This document shows positions 15,139-23,147 of a stretch of DNA of 26,263 bases, piece after piece (position 1 is the first letter of the stretch; each line of letters opens with the position of its first letter). The notes beneath the pieces are model-generated. The model was given only the letters and a program-made list of their open reading frames with translations, searched no databases and had not been told where the DNA came from. The stretch comes from RUG14199 sp045535205. GTDB lineage: Bacteria > Bacillota > Clostridia > Oscillospirales > CAG-272. Both the position numbers and the translations under genes were made by a program. The DNA lies in the NCBI GenBank assembly GCA_045535205.1, contig JAZSLF010000051.1, positions 1 to 26,263 of the forward strand, in the 5' to 3' direction.

Positions 15139-15666
15139 TTATTGAGCTGTTTTTGCAGGCTCAAGGGATGCTCCCTTTGAGTCCGTTATTTCTATGGGGG
15201 AAAGCTCACAAAGAGCTTCAACAAGAGTATCGTAATCCGTATCGATGCATTGTCCCCAAGTATAATAATCGTCTTTGCCGTTGTAGTTAAGATGGATCTT
15301 AGGGCCGTCAGAGCTTCCGCCTTTTTCACGGCACAGAGCATCAAGAGAAGACAGGATATTTTGCACGTTATTAATTTCGTTGTCGGTGAGCTTTCTTTCC
15401 TTTACAGTCTTGGCATTTTCAGGCTTGGGATCGTTCATTGTATAGCCGTTTTCATCGTTTTCAAGACCGTATTCTATAACGTAGAGCACATTGTCCTCTC
15501 CTACTTTGAGGTCGTAGGCGTAGGGCTCGGACTTGCTCCATATTCTGACAGCAACAACAGACTCAACGCTTTCAACGGAAGAGACTTTCTTTTCTGCAGA
15601 GCAGGAAAAGAGTGAAAGCAGCATGAAAGCAAGAATACAAGCTGAAATTATTCGTTTTAAGTTCAT
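15139..15666 (-). CDS. small uncharacterised lipoprotein
   Basis: I recognise no family. The 175-aa product begins with a lipoprotein signal peptide: MNLKRIISACILAFMLLSLFSC, with basic residues, a hydrophobic core and lipobox L19-F20-S21-C22 (Phe is unusual at this position). The mature part is about 150 residues, mixed and charged, containing two tryptophans and a C-terminal DYDTLVEALCELSPIEI, with no catalytic motif I can name. I placed the start at ATG 15666 because it gives a clean signal peptide; a frame open to 15714 overlaps the fucosidase gene and adds 16 residues before the signal. A modest RBS AAAGGGAC lies nine bases upstream. It starts 22 bases after the fucosidase stop and ends at a terminator, so the two may be cotranscribed. 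Confidence 0.8.
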   Translation of the reverse strand: MNLKRIISACILAFMLLSLFSCSAEKKVSSVESVESVVAVRIWSKSEPYAYDLKVGEDNVLYVIEYGLENDENGYTMNDPKPENAKTVKERKLTDNEINNVQNILSSLDALCREKGGSSDGPKIHLNYNGKDDYYTWGQCIDTDYDTLVEALCELSPIEITDSKGASLEPAKTAQ

Positions 15667-15688
15667 TGAAAAAGTCCCTTTCAAAAAA

Positions 15689-16930
15689 TCACTCAAAATC
15701 GACTTCGGCAACACGTACTACGAAATTCTTGCCGTAGGGGAAGCCTGTTGCATTTACAACAAGGTGCTCTCCGTCCTGCGTAAAGTGAAGCTCCTCGCCG
15801 TTATCAGTCCATTTAACACTCTTTACGGTTCCTTTTACACGGTCAAAGTTCTTGGGACCGAGACCATCGCCTTCAACGGTAACGTTGGCATCTCCCAAAA
15901 CGCACATATTATGGATAAAGAGATATGCCTTTCCGTTTGCTTCAAGAGCAAAATTCTTCTTTTCAACTGCGTGTATCTTTGAAGGCTTACCCTCGTAAAT
16001 ACACTGACCGCAAGTTTCCACCCACGTTCCGAGAGAACGGAGAAGCGCTTCCTGCATAAGAATTATCTCACCGTCTCCGTCGGGACCTACGTTGAGAAGA
16101 TAATTCGCACCTACTTTACGGCAAGCACAGAGTGTCTCGATAAGGTCGGGAAGTGATTTGTAATGGAGATCACAGCTGCCAAAGCCCCAATGGTCATTCA
16201 TGGTATGGCACATTTCTGCCGCAACGTATTTCTTATGTCCTTCTCTGTCCATGGGCACAGGTCTGTCCTGCTCAAAGGTCACGCTGTCAAGCTGAGGATT
16301 TCCCACCTCACCTCTTGCACTAAGACCCGTGTTATTAACGATGATGGCATCGGGCTGGTGCTTTCTTATAACCTCGTAAAGCTTGTCTTCCTCCCAGTCC
16401 GTTCCCTGAGGCTTGCTCCAGTTACCGTCAAACCACATACCGCCTATTTTACCGTAATTTGAGCAAAGAACCTCTACGCTGTCACGAAGGTACTGAAGGT
16501 ATGCGGGAAAATCGTCGTTGAAGCTTTCCTGATACCAGTCGAGAGTGGTATGGTAGAAGAAGGGCACTATTCCCTCCTCGTTACAGGCATCTACAAATTC
16601 ACGTATAAGGTCACGTCCTCCGAGATAATGGGGGGCATCGTAATCGGACAGACCGCAGGTATCGTAAAGAGAAAAGCCGTCGTGATGTCTTGTTGTGAGA
16701 GTGATGTACTTCGCACCCGCCGCTTTTGCTATCCGGACCCACTTTTTAGCATCGTATTTTGACGCCGTAAAGGTATCTGCAAGTTTTTTATATTCTTCTT
16801 TGGGTATACCGGCGATGTTCATGACCCATTCGCCCATTCCCATCTGTGAGTAAATTCCCCAATGTACAAACATACCGAAGCCGAAATCCTCAAATTCAGC
16901 TATTCTTTTTTCGGGTACAGGTATTGCCAT
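15689..16930 (-). CDS. alpha-L-fucosidase, GH29
   Basis: A 413-aa glycoside hydrolase that removes alpha-linked L-fucose. Family motifs are FVHWGIYS (HWG at 24-26), TRHHDGF (82-86), GGMWFDGNW with the expected nucleophile D168, and AAEMCHTMNDHWGFG, matching the E-x-x-x-T...WG(Y/F) block of GH29. After the barrel (about residue 330) a short beta-rich C-terminal domain runs to FVVRVAEVDFE. There is no signal peptide, so the enzyme is probably cytoplasmic and acts on imported fucosylated oligosaccharides. RBS GGAGAA lies seven bases before the ATG. No transporter or sugar regulator sits beside it; the downstream partner is a small lipoprotein. Confidence 0.93.
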   Translation of the reverse strand: MAIPVPEKRIAEFEDFGFGMFVHWGIYSQMGMGEWVMNIAGIPKEEYKKLADTFTASKYDAKKWVRIAKAAGAKYITLTTRHHDGFSLYDTCGLSDYDAPHYLGGRDLIREFVDACNEEGIVPFFYHTTLDWYQESFNDDFPAYLQYLRDSVEVLCSNYGKIGGMWFDGNWSKPQGTDWEEDKLYEVIRKHQPDAIIVNNTGLSARGEVGNPQLDSVTFEQDRPVPMDREGHKKYVAAEMCHTMNDHWGFGSCDLHYKSLPDLIETLCACRKVGANYLLNVGPDGDGEIILMQEALLRSLGTWVETCGQCIYEGKPSKIHAVEKKNFALEANGKAYLFIHNMCVLGDANVTVEGDGLGPKNFDRVKGTVKSVKWTDNGEELHFTQDGEHLVVNATGFPYGKNFVVRVAEVDFE

Positions 16931-17044
16931 AATAAGTTCTCCGTAGTCTTATAATATTATAAATCAATGGTATCATAAACCGCACTCAAATTCAAGTATT
17001 TTACCGATTTTTAGCCGTCTGAAAAAAATAACGGTTATTTTTTC

Positions 17045-17092
17045 AAAAAAATATAAAAACTACTTGAAATTATTTTTATTATGTGATATAAT
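17045..17092 (+). promoter_or_regulatory. strong rplS promoter
   Basis: -35 TTGAAA (17064-17069), 17-bp spacer, -10 TATAAT (17087-17092) with extended TG at 17084-17085. An A-tract run (17045-17060) immediately upstream resembles an UP element. Transcription should start near 17099-17101. Confidence 0.75.
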
Positions 17093-17100
17093 TTCTAAGC

Positions 17101-17180
17101 GTGTGATTTTCACACAGAAACGGAGCAGTCCGCTGCAGCTCTGCATGAATGCTCTATGAATTTTAAGGAGGAGTCGAATT
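17101..17180 (+). promoter_or_regulatory. structured leader of rplS (candidate L19 leader)
   Basis: The 80-nt 5' UTR opens with a perfect hairpin GTGTG-atttt-CACAC (17101-17115). A second foldable block follows: GAGCA (17123-17127) with TGCTC (17150-17154), enclosing TGCA-gctc-TGCA (17134-17145). The RBS AAGGAGG (17165-17171) comes next. Firmicutes rplS genes are known to carry an autoregulatory L19 leader RNA. The position fits, but I have not matched the consensus. Confidence 0.5.
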
Positions 17181-17525
17181 ATGAACGCAAAGATCGACGC
17201 TTTTGTAAATGAGCAGTTAAAGACAGAAGTTACACCTTTTGAAATCGGTGACACTGTCAGAGTTCACAACCTTATCAAAGAAGGTTCACGTGAAAGAATC
17301 CAGCTTTTTGAAGGTACAGTTATCGCAAAGCACGGTGGCGGCATTTCCGAAACTTTCACAGTTCGTCGTGTTGCTTACGGTTGCGGTGTTGAAAAGACCT
17401 TCCCTCTCCACTCTCCCCACGTTGCTAAGCTCGAAGTTATCAGACGCGGTAAGGTAAGAAGAGCTAAGCTTTACTACCTCAGAGACAGAGTTGGTAAGAG
17501 TGCTAAAGTTAAGGAACTTATGTAA
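17181..17525 (+). CDS. rplS: 50S ribosomal protein L19
   Basis: A 114-aa protein of the large ribosomal subunit, located at the 30S-50S interface. The family motifs are plain: FEIGDTVRVHNLIKEGSRERIQ, then FEGTVIAKHGGGISETFTVRR, then GVEKTFPLHSPHVAKLEVIRRGKVRRAKLYYLRDRVGKSAKVKE, running to the normal family length. AAGGAGG nine bases upstream sets the ATG. It stands alone with its own strong promoter, leader and terminator; in many Firmicutes it is near trmD/rimM/rpsP, which are not here. Codon use (ATC, GTT, CTC, AAG) is that of a highly expressed gene and is a useful local reference. Confidence 0.98.
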   Translation: MNAKIDAFVNEQLKTEVTPFEIGDTVRVHNLIKEGSRERIQLFEGTVIAKHGGGISETFTVRRVAYGCGVEKTFPLHSPHVAKLEVIRRGKVRRAKLYYLRDRVGKSAKVKELM

Positions 17526-17543
17526 TCAAGCTATTTACATCAT

Positions 17544-17574
17544 AAAAAAGACTTCCCAAACGGAAGTCTTTTTT
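17544..17574 (+). terminator. rplS terminator
   Basis: GACTTCC (17550-17556) pairs with GGAAGTC (17562-17568) around a 5-nt loop, flanked by A6 and T6 runs that extend the stem and give a U-tract. A textbook terminator, symmetric enough to work on both strands. Confidence 0.92.
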
Positions 17575-17607
17575 GTGTAATAAAAACAAGAGAAAGGAAA
17601 TGAACAA

Positions 17608-18012
17608 ATGGAAAATCCCGGAGTTATTATACCAATTATACTTTTAGTTGGCATTATTGCAGTTTTTATCAGTACATTCGCAAAAAGCTCCCGTGAAGCA
17701 AAAAGCTCCGAAGACGAAAGTCTCACGGAACTTGATCGGAATACAGAATTTGAATCGGAACCTGTTGCTGTAAGAGCACGTGTTATTTCAAAGGAAGTAG
17801 ACGGGTACTACTCCGGAGCATATCAAACCCCTTCATATCATACAGCTTTTACCGTCACCTTTTTGACTGACTCAGGCGAAACAAAAGAATTCAACGTTCA
17901 AAAAGAAACCTTTGACAGAATTAAGGAAAATCAGTACGGACTGCTTATTACACTTAACGGAACCTTCTTTGACTTCGGCGATGGAGAGGATGTTACCGCA
18001 GAGGAAGAATAA
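17608..18012 (+). CDS. small membrane protein with DUF2500-like domain
   Basis: A 134-aa protein. Residues 5-25 are one transmembrane helix (GVIIPIILLVGIIAVFIST), followed by a charged linker and then a beta-rich domain (about 50-125). The pattern there (RARVISKE..., TAFTVTFLTDSGETKEFNV, YGLLITLNGTFFDFG) resembles the DUF2500 type of membrane-anchored domain; this is recollection of pattern, not a search. The very acidic C-terminus ends DVTAEEE. AAGGAA precedes the ATG by eight bases. It lies between the rplS terminator and a shared convergent terminator. No separate promoter is clear. Function unknown. Confidence 0.75.
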   Translation: MENPGVIIPIILLVGIIAVFISTFAKSSREAKSSEDESLTELDRNTEFESEPVAVRARVISKEVDGYYSGAYQTPSYHTAFTVTFLTDSGETKEFNVQKETFDRIKENQYGLLITLNGTFFDFGDGEDVTAEEE

Positions 18013-18040
18013 CCGTTCAAGTATTCCGCAACATAAATAA

Positions 18041-18071
18041 CCCCAAGTCGCAAAACTTGGGGTATTTTTTT
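18041..18071. terminator. convergent terminator
   Basis: CCCCAAGT (18041-18048) pairs with ACTTGGGG (18055-18062) around a 6-nt loop, then TATTTTTTT on the plus strand. It ends the plus-strand DUF2500-like gene. The stop codon of the minus-strand membrane protein (18070-18072) lies in the T-tract, so the element probably serves both directions, with a weaker U-tract on the minus side. Confidence 0.85.
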
Positions 18072-18651
18072 AATCTCTTTTGGGAGCTTTATATGCTTTT
18101 GGCATAAGCTTGCCGTGATAACCCAGATAATAGGAAAGCCACGTTACAAATACTGCAGGAGCAAGGAAAACGAGCATGAGAAGCACGTTAAGAATTATTT
18201 CAACAGCCGTATCCGTACCGGGAACGAGCATTTGCAAGATCGGAAGATACATGGCTTCAAGTATCATGACTATTATTCTGAATGAGCCTGCCAAATTGAG
18301 AAGCACGTCTGACTTTGTCAAAGTGAATATTCCGATAAATATACAGAACAAAACAAGAAATAAAAACGTGGGGGCTGCCGCCGCAAGACCTATTTTAAAA
18401 CCTTTATGCTGACAGGGCTCAAGTCTTCTGCCGTCAACACGGAGTCTGTCCTTCGCACCTCTTTCCCACATAAGCAGATGGATAAGGTAAAGATAGAAGC
18501 CGATGGCAAGTATACAGCAAAGGGTGATCACCGCTTTGTTTTCAACGTGAACTATGGCAAGTGAAAGCATCAGCGCAAACACTATAGCACCAAACTGATT
18601 GAGGAAAAGACTTATGACCGTCTTCCCGTTTTCTTTAATAAAGTTTTTCAC
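18070..18651 (-). CDS. uncharacterised integral membrane protein
   Basis: I do not recognise a family. The 193-aa protein has about five hydrophobic segments: two near the N-terminus (residues about 12-33 and 40-63), a cytoplasmic basic loop WERGAKDRLRVDGRR, then segments around 88-112, 120-145 and 152-176, and a basic C-terminal tail (KLMPKAYKAPKRD). Translation starts at GTG 18651 with AGAGG upstream. It lies alone between the convergent terminator and the permease gene of the YtrABC-like operon, 113 bp from the latter's stop. I see only a weak promoter candidate in that gap, so it may be read through from the ABC operon. Confidence 0.7.
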   Translation of the reverse strand: MKNFIKENGKTVISLFLNQFGAIVFALMLSLAIVHVENKAVITLCCILAIGFYLYLIHLLMWERGAKDRLRVDGRRLEPCQHKGFKIGLAAAAPTFLFLVLFCIFIGIFTLTKSDVLLNLAGSFRIIVMILEAMYLPILQMLVPGTDTAVEIILNVLLMLVFLAPAVFVTWLSYYLGYHGKLMPKAYKAPKRD

Positions 18652-18764
18652 CTGATACCTCTCAGAACGTAATACCGCATAAATAATATAGCTTACAGTT
18701 TATTTTAGGTTAAAACAAAGACTATTACAAGGGAGTCGTTCCAAAATTTACAATATATACAAAT

Positions 18765-20876
18765 TTAATACTCAACGATACCGTCAACAGTTACGTCTAC
18801 TGTCTCAGAGTCTCTCCAGCTGAGGAAATATTCCTCGTACTCCGCAGGAACGGCAAAGAAAGCGGTGAACTCCTCTCCGTCTTTATAGTTATCGTAGCAC
18901 TGGTAGTTGATCTCTACAAAAGAGCCGCTTTGAACGCTCATATTCTTTACTTCCGAAAGAATTTCGTAAAGCTTTTCGACACTCTCCTTTGAAGACGTCT
19001 CGCCGAAGTCCTCGATCCATTCTCCGTTTTCTACGGTAAAGCTGTTCTCGCAGGGAACGTAGTGATCATCGACAATTATGTTCGCTTCAATGTCAATGGA
19101 ACAGATGCTGTACGTTCCGTCATCCCATGACTTCTCCGCATCCTTGAGCATTTTCATGATACCATCAATACATTTATCTCTGTTTTCCTGCTTATCCATA
19201 TACAAGTTACGAAGATAAGAATAAGTGTTTGGAAGATACTGTATCGTTATGGGGAACGTGACGGTGGTGCTGTCAAGTCCTTCCTTAGTGACGAAAGCTA
19301 TATAGCTTGCATCGCTGAAGCTGTCCTTCAGATAATTATGCCATGAGAAGAAATCCACTTCGCAAAGCTCCTCTGCCATCATTGAATACATATTTTCATC
19401 AAAGGAAAATGAATTCTGACGGTACATACTGTAGTAATAATAGGCTGCTGTTCTTATTTCGGGAAGCTTTGTAAAGCAAGCCTTATACTCCTCATTTTCG
19501 CCAAGCAGACGGACAAGCTCGGTATAATCGTCATACGCAATATATACCTGTCTGTAACGGTCTATACCGCCTGACTTTACTGCAAATGATACAAGCTCAT
19601 ATTTTTCGTTATCAGTCCATCTCCTGCCTATGCGGCCTGTATTTTCCTTTATGGCTTCTGATACTATCTCGCTTACTCTGTCATTCTTTATTCTGATTTT
19701 TGATCCCTTGGCTGAAGAATAATCGAAAAAGTCGAGCTGACTGCTTTCCATGTATTCCACATCGTAACCGAAGCCTACTATTCTGACACTGTCGATGTCC
19801 TCGGCTTCAGGCTGAAAGCTGTATGCTCCGTTTACGGTGAGCATTACTAAAAGGAAGGATATGCCGCACATTCCCGCAACAGCAAACCAGCCCCATATTG
19901 CACCGATAAGATTTTTCCATTTCTTAGTGGTGATAAGCTCGAAGGCAAAATACGCTATGGTACAAAGGGCAAGCCAGATAAGATAAGAGGCATCGAAGCC
20001 GGAGATTGCCATATCCATAACTGCCCAAAGTGAGATCACAAAGCCGAACAGTATACGGAATATTGCCTGAAGGACCTTTGTAGGAGCTGAATTATGGGCT
20101 GTTTCGCTTTTCCTGTTCTTAAATACGACACATGCCAAAGCACCGTAAACAAGTGCTGCTGCAAGGGTATATACAAGAGCCATGCCGTAATCACCGAAAT
20201 TACCGTTTCCGAAAACAGATCTGCCAAGACTGCTGAAATACAGGTTGTACCCTGAAATACTCAGTATACCGAGATGTCTTCCCATAAGAATAGGCGCTTC
20301 TGCAGTAACCACATTTGCGATCACGGTAGTAATTATACCGGGAACAAGCAGGATAAGGGCAGATACAAGCACGTTCATAAGAGTCGTTCCGGTAAGTGCA
20401 CAGGCAAGGGAGACTGCCGATACTGAAAGAGCTGAGGCTAAAATCATTCCGAACAGTTCAACCAAAACACTGCCGTAAACTATTATGTACTCCGATGGCA
20501 CCATACTATGTCCCACCACAGATATAGCAGCAGATACTATTATAATAAAGCCGATCCACGTCATTACCGCACCGTAAATGCTGAGGAATACACATTCTCT
20601 CGTATATGGGAGAGCGTGATAGAAATCGGCTTTTTTTCTTTTATTACCGTAGCCGAAGGCGATAAGTGCCATCCAGGGTGAAACTATCTGACAGATAAAA
20701 CACAGAATAACGTTCATATCCGAGAGGCTAACCATTTTGGCATTACCGTCACGGTATCCGCTGATAACGGGAATTATTGAAGCAAAAATACAGACCGCAA
20801 GAGTTATAAAACCGATAACGCTGAGCTGTCTCAGAGTCTCTTTATAAATTCCCGTACTGAAAATCTTCTTTTTCAT
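18765..20876 (-). CDS. ABC transporter permease, YtrC/D-like, with large C-terminal domain
   Basis: A 703-aa membrane subunit. Residues 1-350 hold about ten hydrophobic segments; the loop KADFYHALPYTRECVF carries the (D)FYHALP-TR pattern seen in Ytr-type ABC-2 permeases. The C-terminal half (about 355-703) is a soluble, charged domain with many Tyr and Asp/Glu residues, presumably outside the membrane, ending in VDVTVDGIVEY. This resembles permeases I know as carrying DUF6449 (moderate confidence). RBS AAGGAGGAGT overlaps the stop of the ATPase gene. It is the third gene of a GntR-ATPase-permease operon. In Bacillus the Ytr system responds to cell-wall antibiotics; the same role here is inference. 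Confidence 0.82.
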   Translation of the reverse strand: MKKKIFSTGIYKETLRQLSVIGFITLAVCIFASIIPVISGYRDGNAKMVSLSDMNVILCFICQIVSPWMALIAFGYGNKRKKADFYHALPYTRECVFLSIYGAVMTWIGFIIIVSAAISVVGHSMVPSEYIIVYGSVLVELFGMILASALSVSAVSLACALTGTTLMNVLVSALILLVPGIITTVIANVVTAEAPILMGRHLGILSISGYNLYFSSLGRSVFGNGNFGDYGMALVYTLAAALVYGALACVVFKNRKSETAHNSAPTKVLQAIFRILFGFVISLWAVMDMAISGFDASYLIWLALCTIAYFAFELITTKKWKNLIGAIWGWFAVAGMCGISFLLVMLTVNGAYSFQPEAEDIDSVRIVGFGYDVEYMESSQLDFFDYSSAKGSKIRIKNDRVSEIVSEAIKENTGRIGRRWTDNEKYELVSFAVKSGGIDRYRQVYIAYDDYTELVRLLGENEEYKACFTKLPEIRTAAYYYYSMYRQNSFSFDENMYSMMAEELCEVDFFSWHNYLKDSFSDASYIAFVTKEGLDSTTVTFPITIQYLPNTYSYLRNLYMDKQENRDKCIDGIMKMLKDAEKSWDDGTYSICSIDIEANIIVDDHYVPCENSFTVENGEWIEDFGETSSKESVEKLYEILSEVKNMSVQSGSFVEINYQCYDNYKDGEEFTAFFAVPAEYEEYFLSWRDSETVDVTVDGIVEY

Positions 20877-20888
20877 TTTTACTCCTCC

Positions 20889-21782
20889 TTATTCAAGATT
20901 GAAGGTATACCCGAGAGCTTCCATCTCATAGGTAAATACTTCTTCAAGAGTGAGAGGAAGCACGTCAAGAAGAACGGGACCGAGAGATGAGAGCTTAGCT
21001 ACCGTCTCCTCCCTTCCTCCTTTTACTATCATGCTTGTGACAGAGCCGACCTTTGAAAGTCTGACGTATGGAATATCTGCAAATAATTCTTCACCGTATT
21101 CTCTGTTGAAGGCAACCTGTATCTTGAAGCGTTCCGTTTTCAAATTCTGAACATCGCTTTCAAGAACGAGACCGCCCTTATGAAGAAGTGCAAGCTGATC
21201 GCAGGTGTCCTCAAGCTCACGCAGAGAATGGGAGGTGATTATAGCCGTTGCACCTCTGTCTATAACATCACGGCATATAAGCCCTTTGACGTAATTTCTC
21301 ATGACGGGGTCAAGTCCGTCAAAGGTCTCGTCGAAGAATATGTATTTCGGCTTCGTTGCGAGAGCAAGAATTGTGAGTGCCTGTCTTTTCATACCCTTGG
21401 AAAAGGTATTGAGACTTGCCTTCGGGCCAAGCCCGAAGCCGCCGCAAAGCTCATTGTAACGAGCCTTATCAAAAGACGGAAAAATGTCTTCATACATTTT
21501 CGCCATTCTGTTCATCGATGCACCGCCGAGATAATAAAGATCATCGGGCACAAAGAAAATACTATTCTTTACCGCAGGGTTTTCCCACACGTTTTCTCCG
21601 TCTATAACAGCTGCACCGCCGTCCGCCTTATATATTCCCGAAAGAATACGGAGAAACGTTGATTTACCTGCGCCGTTTGAACCGACCATTCCGTAGATAC
21701 AACCGTCATCAATTGTACAGCTGACGTTTTCAAGAGCCTTGAATGCTCCGAAATTCTTACATAAATTATCACATTTTATCAT
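20889..21782 (-). CDS. ABC transporter ATP-binding protein, YtrB-like
   Basis: A 297-aa ATPase. Walker A is GSNGAGKST (34-42), the signature is degenerate (NTFSKGMKRQ in place of LSGGQ), Walker B is YIFFDETFDGLDP, and the switch His is in ITSHSLRELED. The degenerate signature and the C-terminal extension of about 80 residues are typical of the YtrB/BcrA-like group linked to GntR regulators. The start overlaps the regulator stop by four bases, and the stop lies inside the permease RBS, so the subunits are co-translated. Confidence 0.92.
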   Translation of the reverse strand: MIKCDNLCKNFGAFKALENVSCTIDDGCIYGMVGSNGAGKSTFLRILSGIYKADGGAAVIDGENVWENPAVKNSIFFVPDDLYYLGGASMNRMAKMYEDIFPSFDKARYNELCGGFGLGPKASLNTFSKGMKRQALTILALATKPKYIFFDETFDGLDPVMRNYVKGLICRDVIDRGATAIITSHSLRELEDTCDQLALLHKGGLVLESDVQNLKTERFKIQVAFNREYGEELFADIPYVRLSKVGSVTSMIVKGGREETVAKLSSLGPVLLDVLPLTLEEVFTYEMEALGYTFNLE

Positions 21783-22162
21783 TTAGAGCCTCCCTCCTTT
21801 TCGCTGTATTCATCTTCTACCAATTCAATAATATCATTCTTTTCAATTCCAAACAGCCTGAGCTCTCTGACAAGAGCTTTAAACTCATAAAGCCTTGCGT
21901 TTCCCTTTTCTTTTATGGCATTTTGTGCCTCAGAGGAAACAAAGCTTCCCTTTCCGGGAACGGAAACAAGTATTCCTCGCCCCGTCAGGTCGTTAAATGC
22001 CTTCTGTACGGTGTTGGGATTTATTGAAAGACTGACGGAAAGACTTCTGACTGAAGGAAGCTGGCTTCCCGCAGGCAGTATTCCCGTTGCAATATACGTT
22101 TCCACTTGATTTACAAGCTGTTCATATACGGGAACTCCCGACATCGCATTGATCTGAAACAT
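21779..22162 (-). CDS. GntR family regulator, YtrA subfamily
   Basis: A 127-aa one-component repressor. The winged helix-turn-helix starts with PVYEQLVNQVETYIATGILPAGSQLPSVR, continues with the recognition helix (INPNTVQKAFNDL), and ends with the wing GILVSVPGKGSFVS. Only about 50 residues follow, so there is no large ligand domain, the defining trait of the short YtrA group. RBS AGGAGGAG lies just upstream of the ATG. It is the first gene of the operon with the ATPase and permease, and a perfect inverted repeat sits at its transcription start, indicating autoregulation. Confidence 0.93.
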   Translation of the reverse strand: MFQINAMSGVPVYEQLVNQVETYIATGILPAGSQLPSVRSLSVSLSINPNTVQKAFNDLTGRGILVSVPGKGSFVSSEAQNAIKEKGNARLYEFKALVRELRLFGIEKNDIIELVEDEYSEKEGGSK

Positions 22163-22189
22163 TCCTCTCCTCCTTTACTGCGTATTAAC

Positions 22190-22244
22190 TGTACTATGTG
22201 TTGTAGTACACCTGTAGTATACACCATTATTTCTCTTTTGTCAA
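22190..22244 (-). promoter_or_regulatory. promoter and operator of the YtrABC-like operon
   Basis: Minus strand: -35 TTGACA (22239-22244), 17-bp spacer, -10 TATACT (22216-22221). Just downstream, covering the predicted start point, is a perfect inverted repeat TGTACTA-N7-TAGTACA (22190-22210). A partial copy TGTATACTACA overlaps the -10, making a direct repeat with TGTACTACA. The likely ligand is the GntR/YtrA-type repressor encoded next. Confidence 0.8.
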
Positions 22245-22287
22245 TAGTCAATACAAAGAGAACCCCAAGCATTGAGGACCCCTTCCG

Positions 22288-22320
22288 AAAAAATCCCAAG
22301 TGCTGAAAAACACTTGGGAT
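22288..22320 (-). terminator. terminator of the ydjIGH-like operon
   Basis: ATCCCAAGTG (22293-22302) pairs perfectly with CACTTGGGAT (22311-22320) around an 8-nt loop. On the minus strand it is followed by a T6 run (22288-22293). It lies 23 bases after the TPM gene stop and just before the GntR promoter. Confidence 0.92.
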
Positions 22321-22342
22321 CTGTTATTAATTAAAGGACGAA

Positions 22343-23137
22343 TTAAAACTTACCGCCGCCTCCGCCGTGCATCGTTCCGGAGGAGGAAAAATGTGTTGAC
22401 GAACCGCCGCCCGAACTGCTCTGAGGCTTGGGTCTCGGAACACAGGTGACGTTTCTGTAAAGGAACAGCTCTTTTGCTCTTGTTATCTGAAAGCTGTCTC
22501 TTTTGATATATTCGGCAGCTCTCGGCTGTGAGTGCACACTTCTCAGCTTTCCTTTCATAATACCGGTTGCGATCAGAGCCACAACAAATCCTATTATCAA
22601 GGAAATAATAAGAGTCATTCCCGGTGCAAAGGGCTCTTTGGGAAGTGTATCAACGTCATAGGGAGTTCCGTTTTTAGCCGCAGTTATAAACTCGTCGCAA
22701 AGCTCTGCATAACACTCAAAAGCATCATAGAACTCTCCGTCGCTCATGTACGGAACGAATTTATCTTCCATATAATCAAGACCTGCATCAGTCACAGCGG
22801 TAATTCCGTAGCCTGTTGTGGTTATATGCCAATCCGAATACTCCAGACTTACAAGGAGAAGTATTCCGTCCGTAGCATAACCGTTGTAGTCATAAAAATC
22901 ATCGGCGTATGCTTCGGGAGTTTTTCCGTCAAGAGAATATACAGTTACAACGGCAACATCTACACCGTGAACTCCACTTACGTCTGTGAGCTGAGAAAGA
23001 AGCATTTCTTCTTCATAGTCTGAAAGAAGGTCGGCACCGTCAACAACAAGGGGCATATCACTCCACGCATAAACAGGGGAACCGATACCGAGACAAATAA
23101 TGAGAGCACATATAATATATGAAATAATCTTTTTCAC
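22343..23137 (-). CDS. ydjH: TPM domain membrane protein, YdjH-like
   Basis: A 264-aa protein. The N-terminus is a signal peptide (MKKIISYIICALIICLGIG, cleavage expected near VYAW). An extracytoplasmic TPM domain follows (about 29-150; VVDGADLLSDYEEEMLLSQL, DGILLLVSLEYSDWHI). A transmembrane helix (about 173-194) comes next, and a cytoplasmic tail ending in a Ser/Gly-rich stretch and GGGGGKF. Start GTG 23137 has AAGGAGGG upstream, overlapping the stop of the preceding gene. The trio SPFH/zinc-ribbon, zinc-ribbon/TM and TPM matches Bacillus subtilis ydjI, ydjG and ydjH, which act with PspA in membrane stress. The symbol rests on domain and context match, not on a search. Confidence 0.85.
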   Translation of the reverse strand: MKKIISYIICALIICLGIGSPVYAWSDMPLVVDGADLLSDYEEEMLLSQLTDVSGVHGVDVAVVTVYSLDGKTPEAYADDFYDYNGYATDGILLLVSLEYSDWHITTTGYGITAVTDAGLDYMEDKFVPYMSDGEFYDAFECYAELCDEFITAAKNGTPYDVDTLPKEPFAPGMTLIISLIIGFVVALIATGIMKGKLRSVHSQPRAAEYIKRDSFQITRAKELFLYRNVTCVPRPKPQSSSGGGSSTHFSSSGTMHGGGGGKF

Positions 23138-23147
23138 AGTACCCTCC

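Noticed and set aside
14873..15290. Two short plus-strand open frames in and beyond the copA-lipoprotein spacer
   Set aside because: They cover hairpins and repeat arms, have no RBS, and the second runs antisense into the lipoprotein gene.
16949..16962. Perfect palindrome TTATAATATTATAA upstream of the fucosidase gene
   Set aside because: Purely A/T and close to the start codon; such palindromes arise readily by chance and no -35 fits.
17023..17043. AAAAAATAA-CGG-TTATTTTTT palindrome upstream of the rplS promoter
   Set aside because: A/T arms only; more simply explained as part of the A-tract region upstream of a strong promoter.
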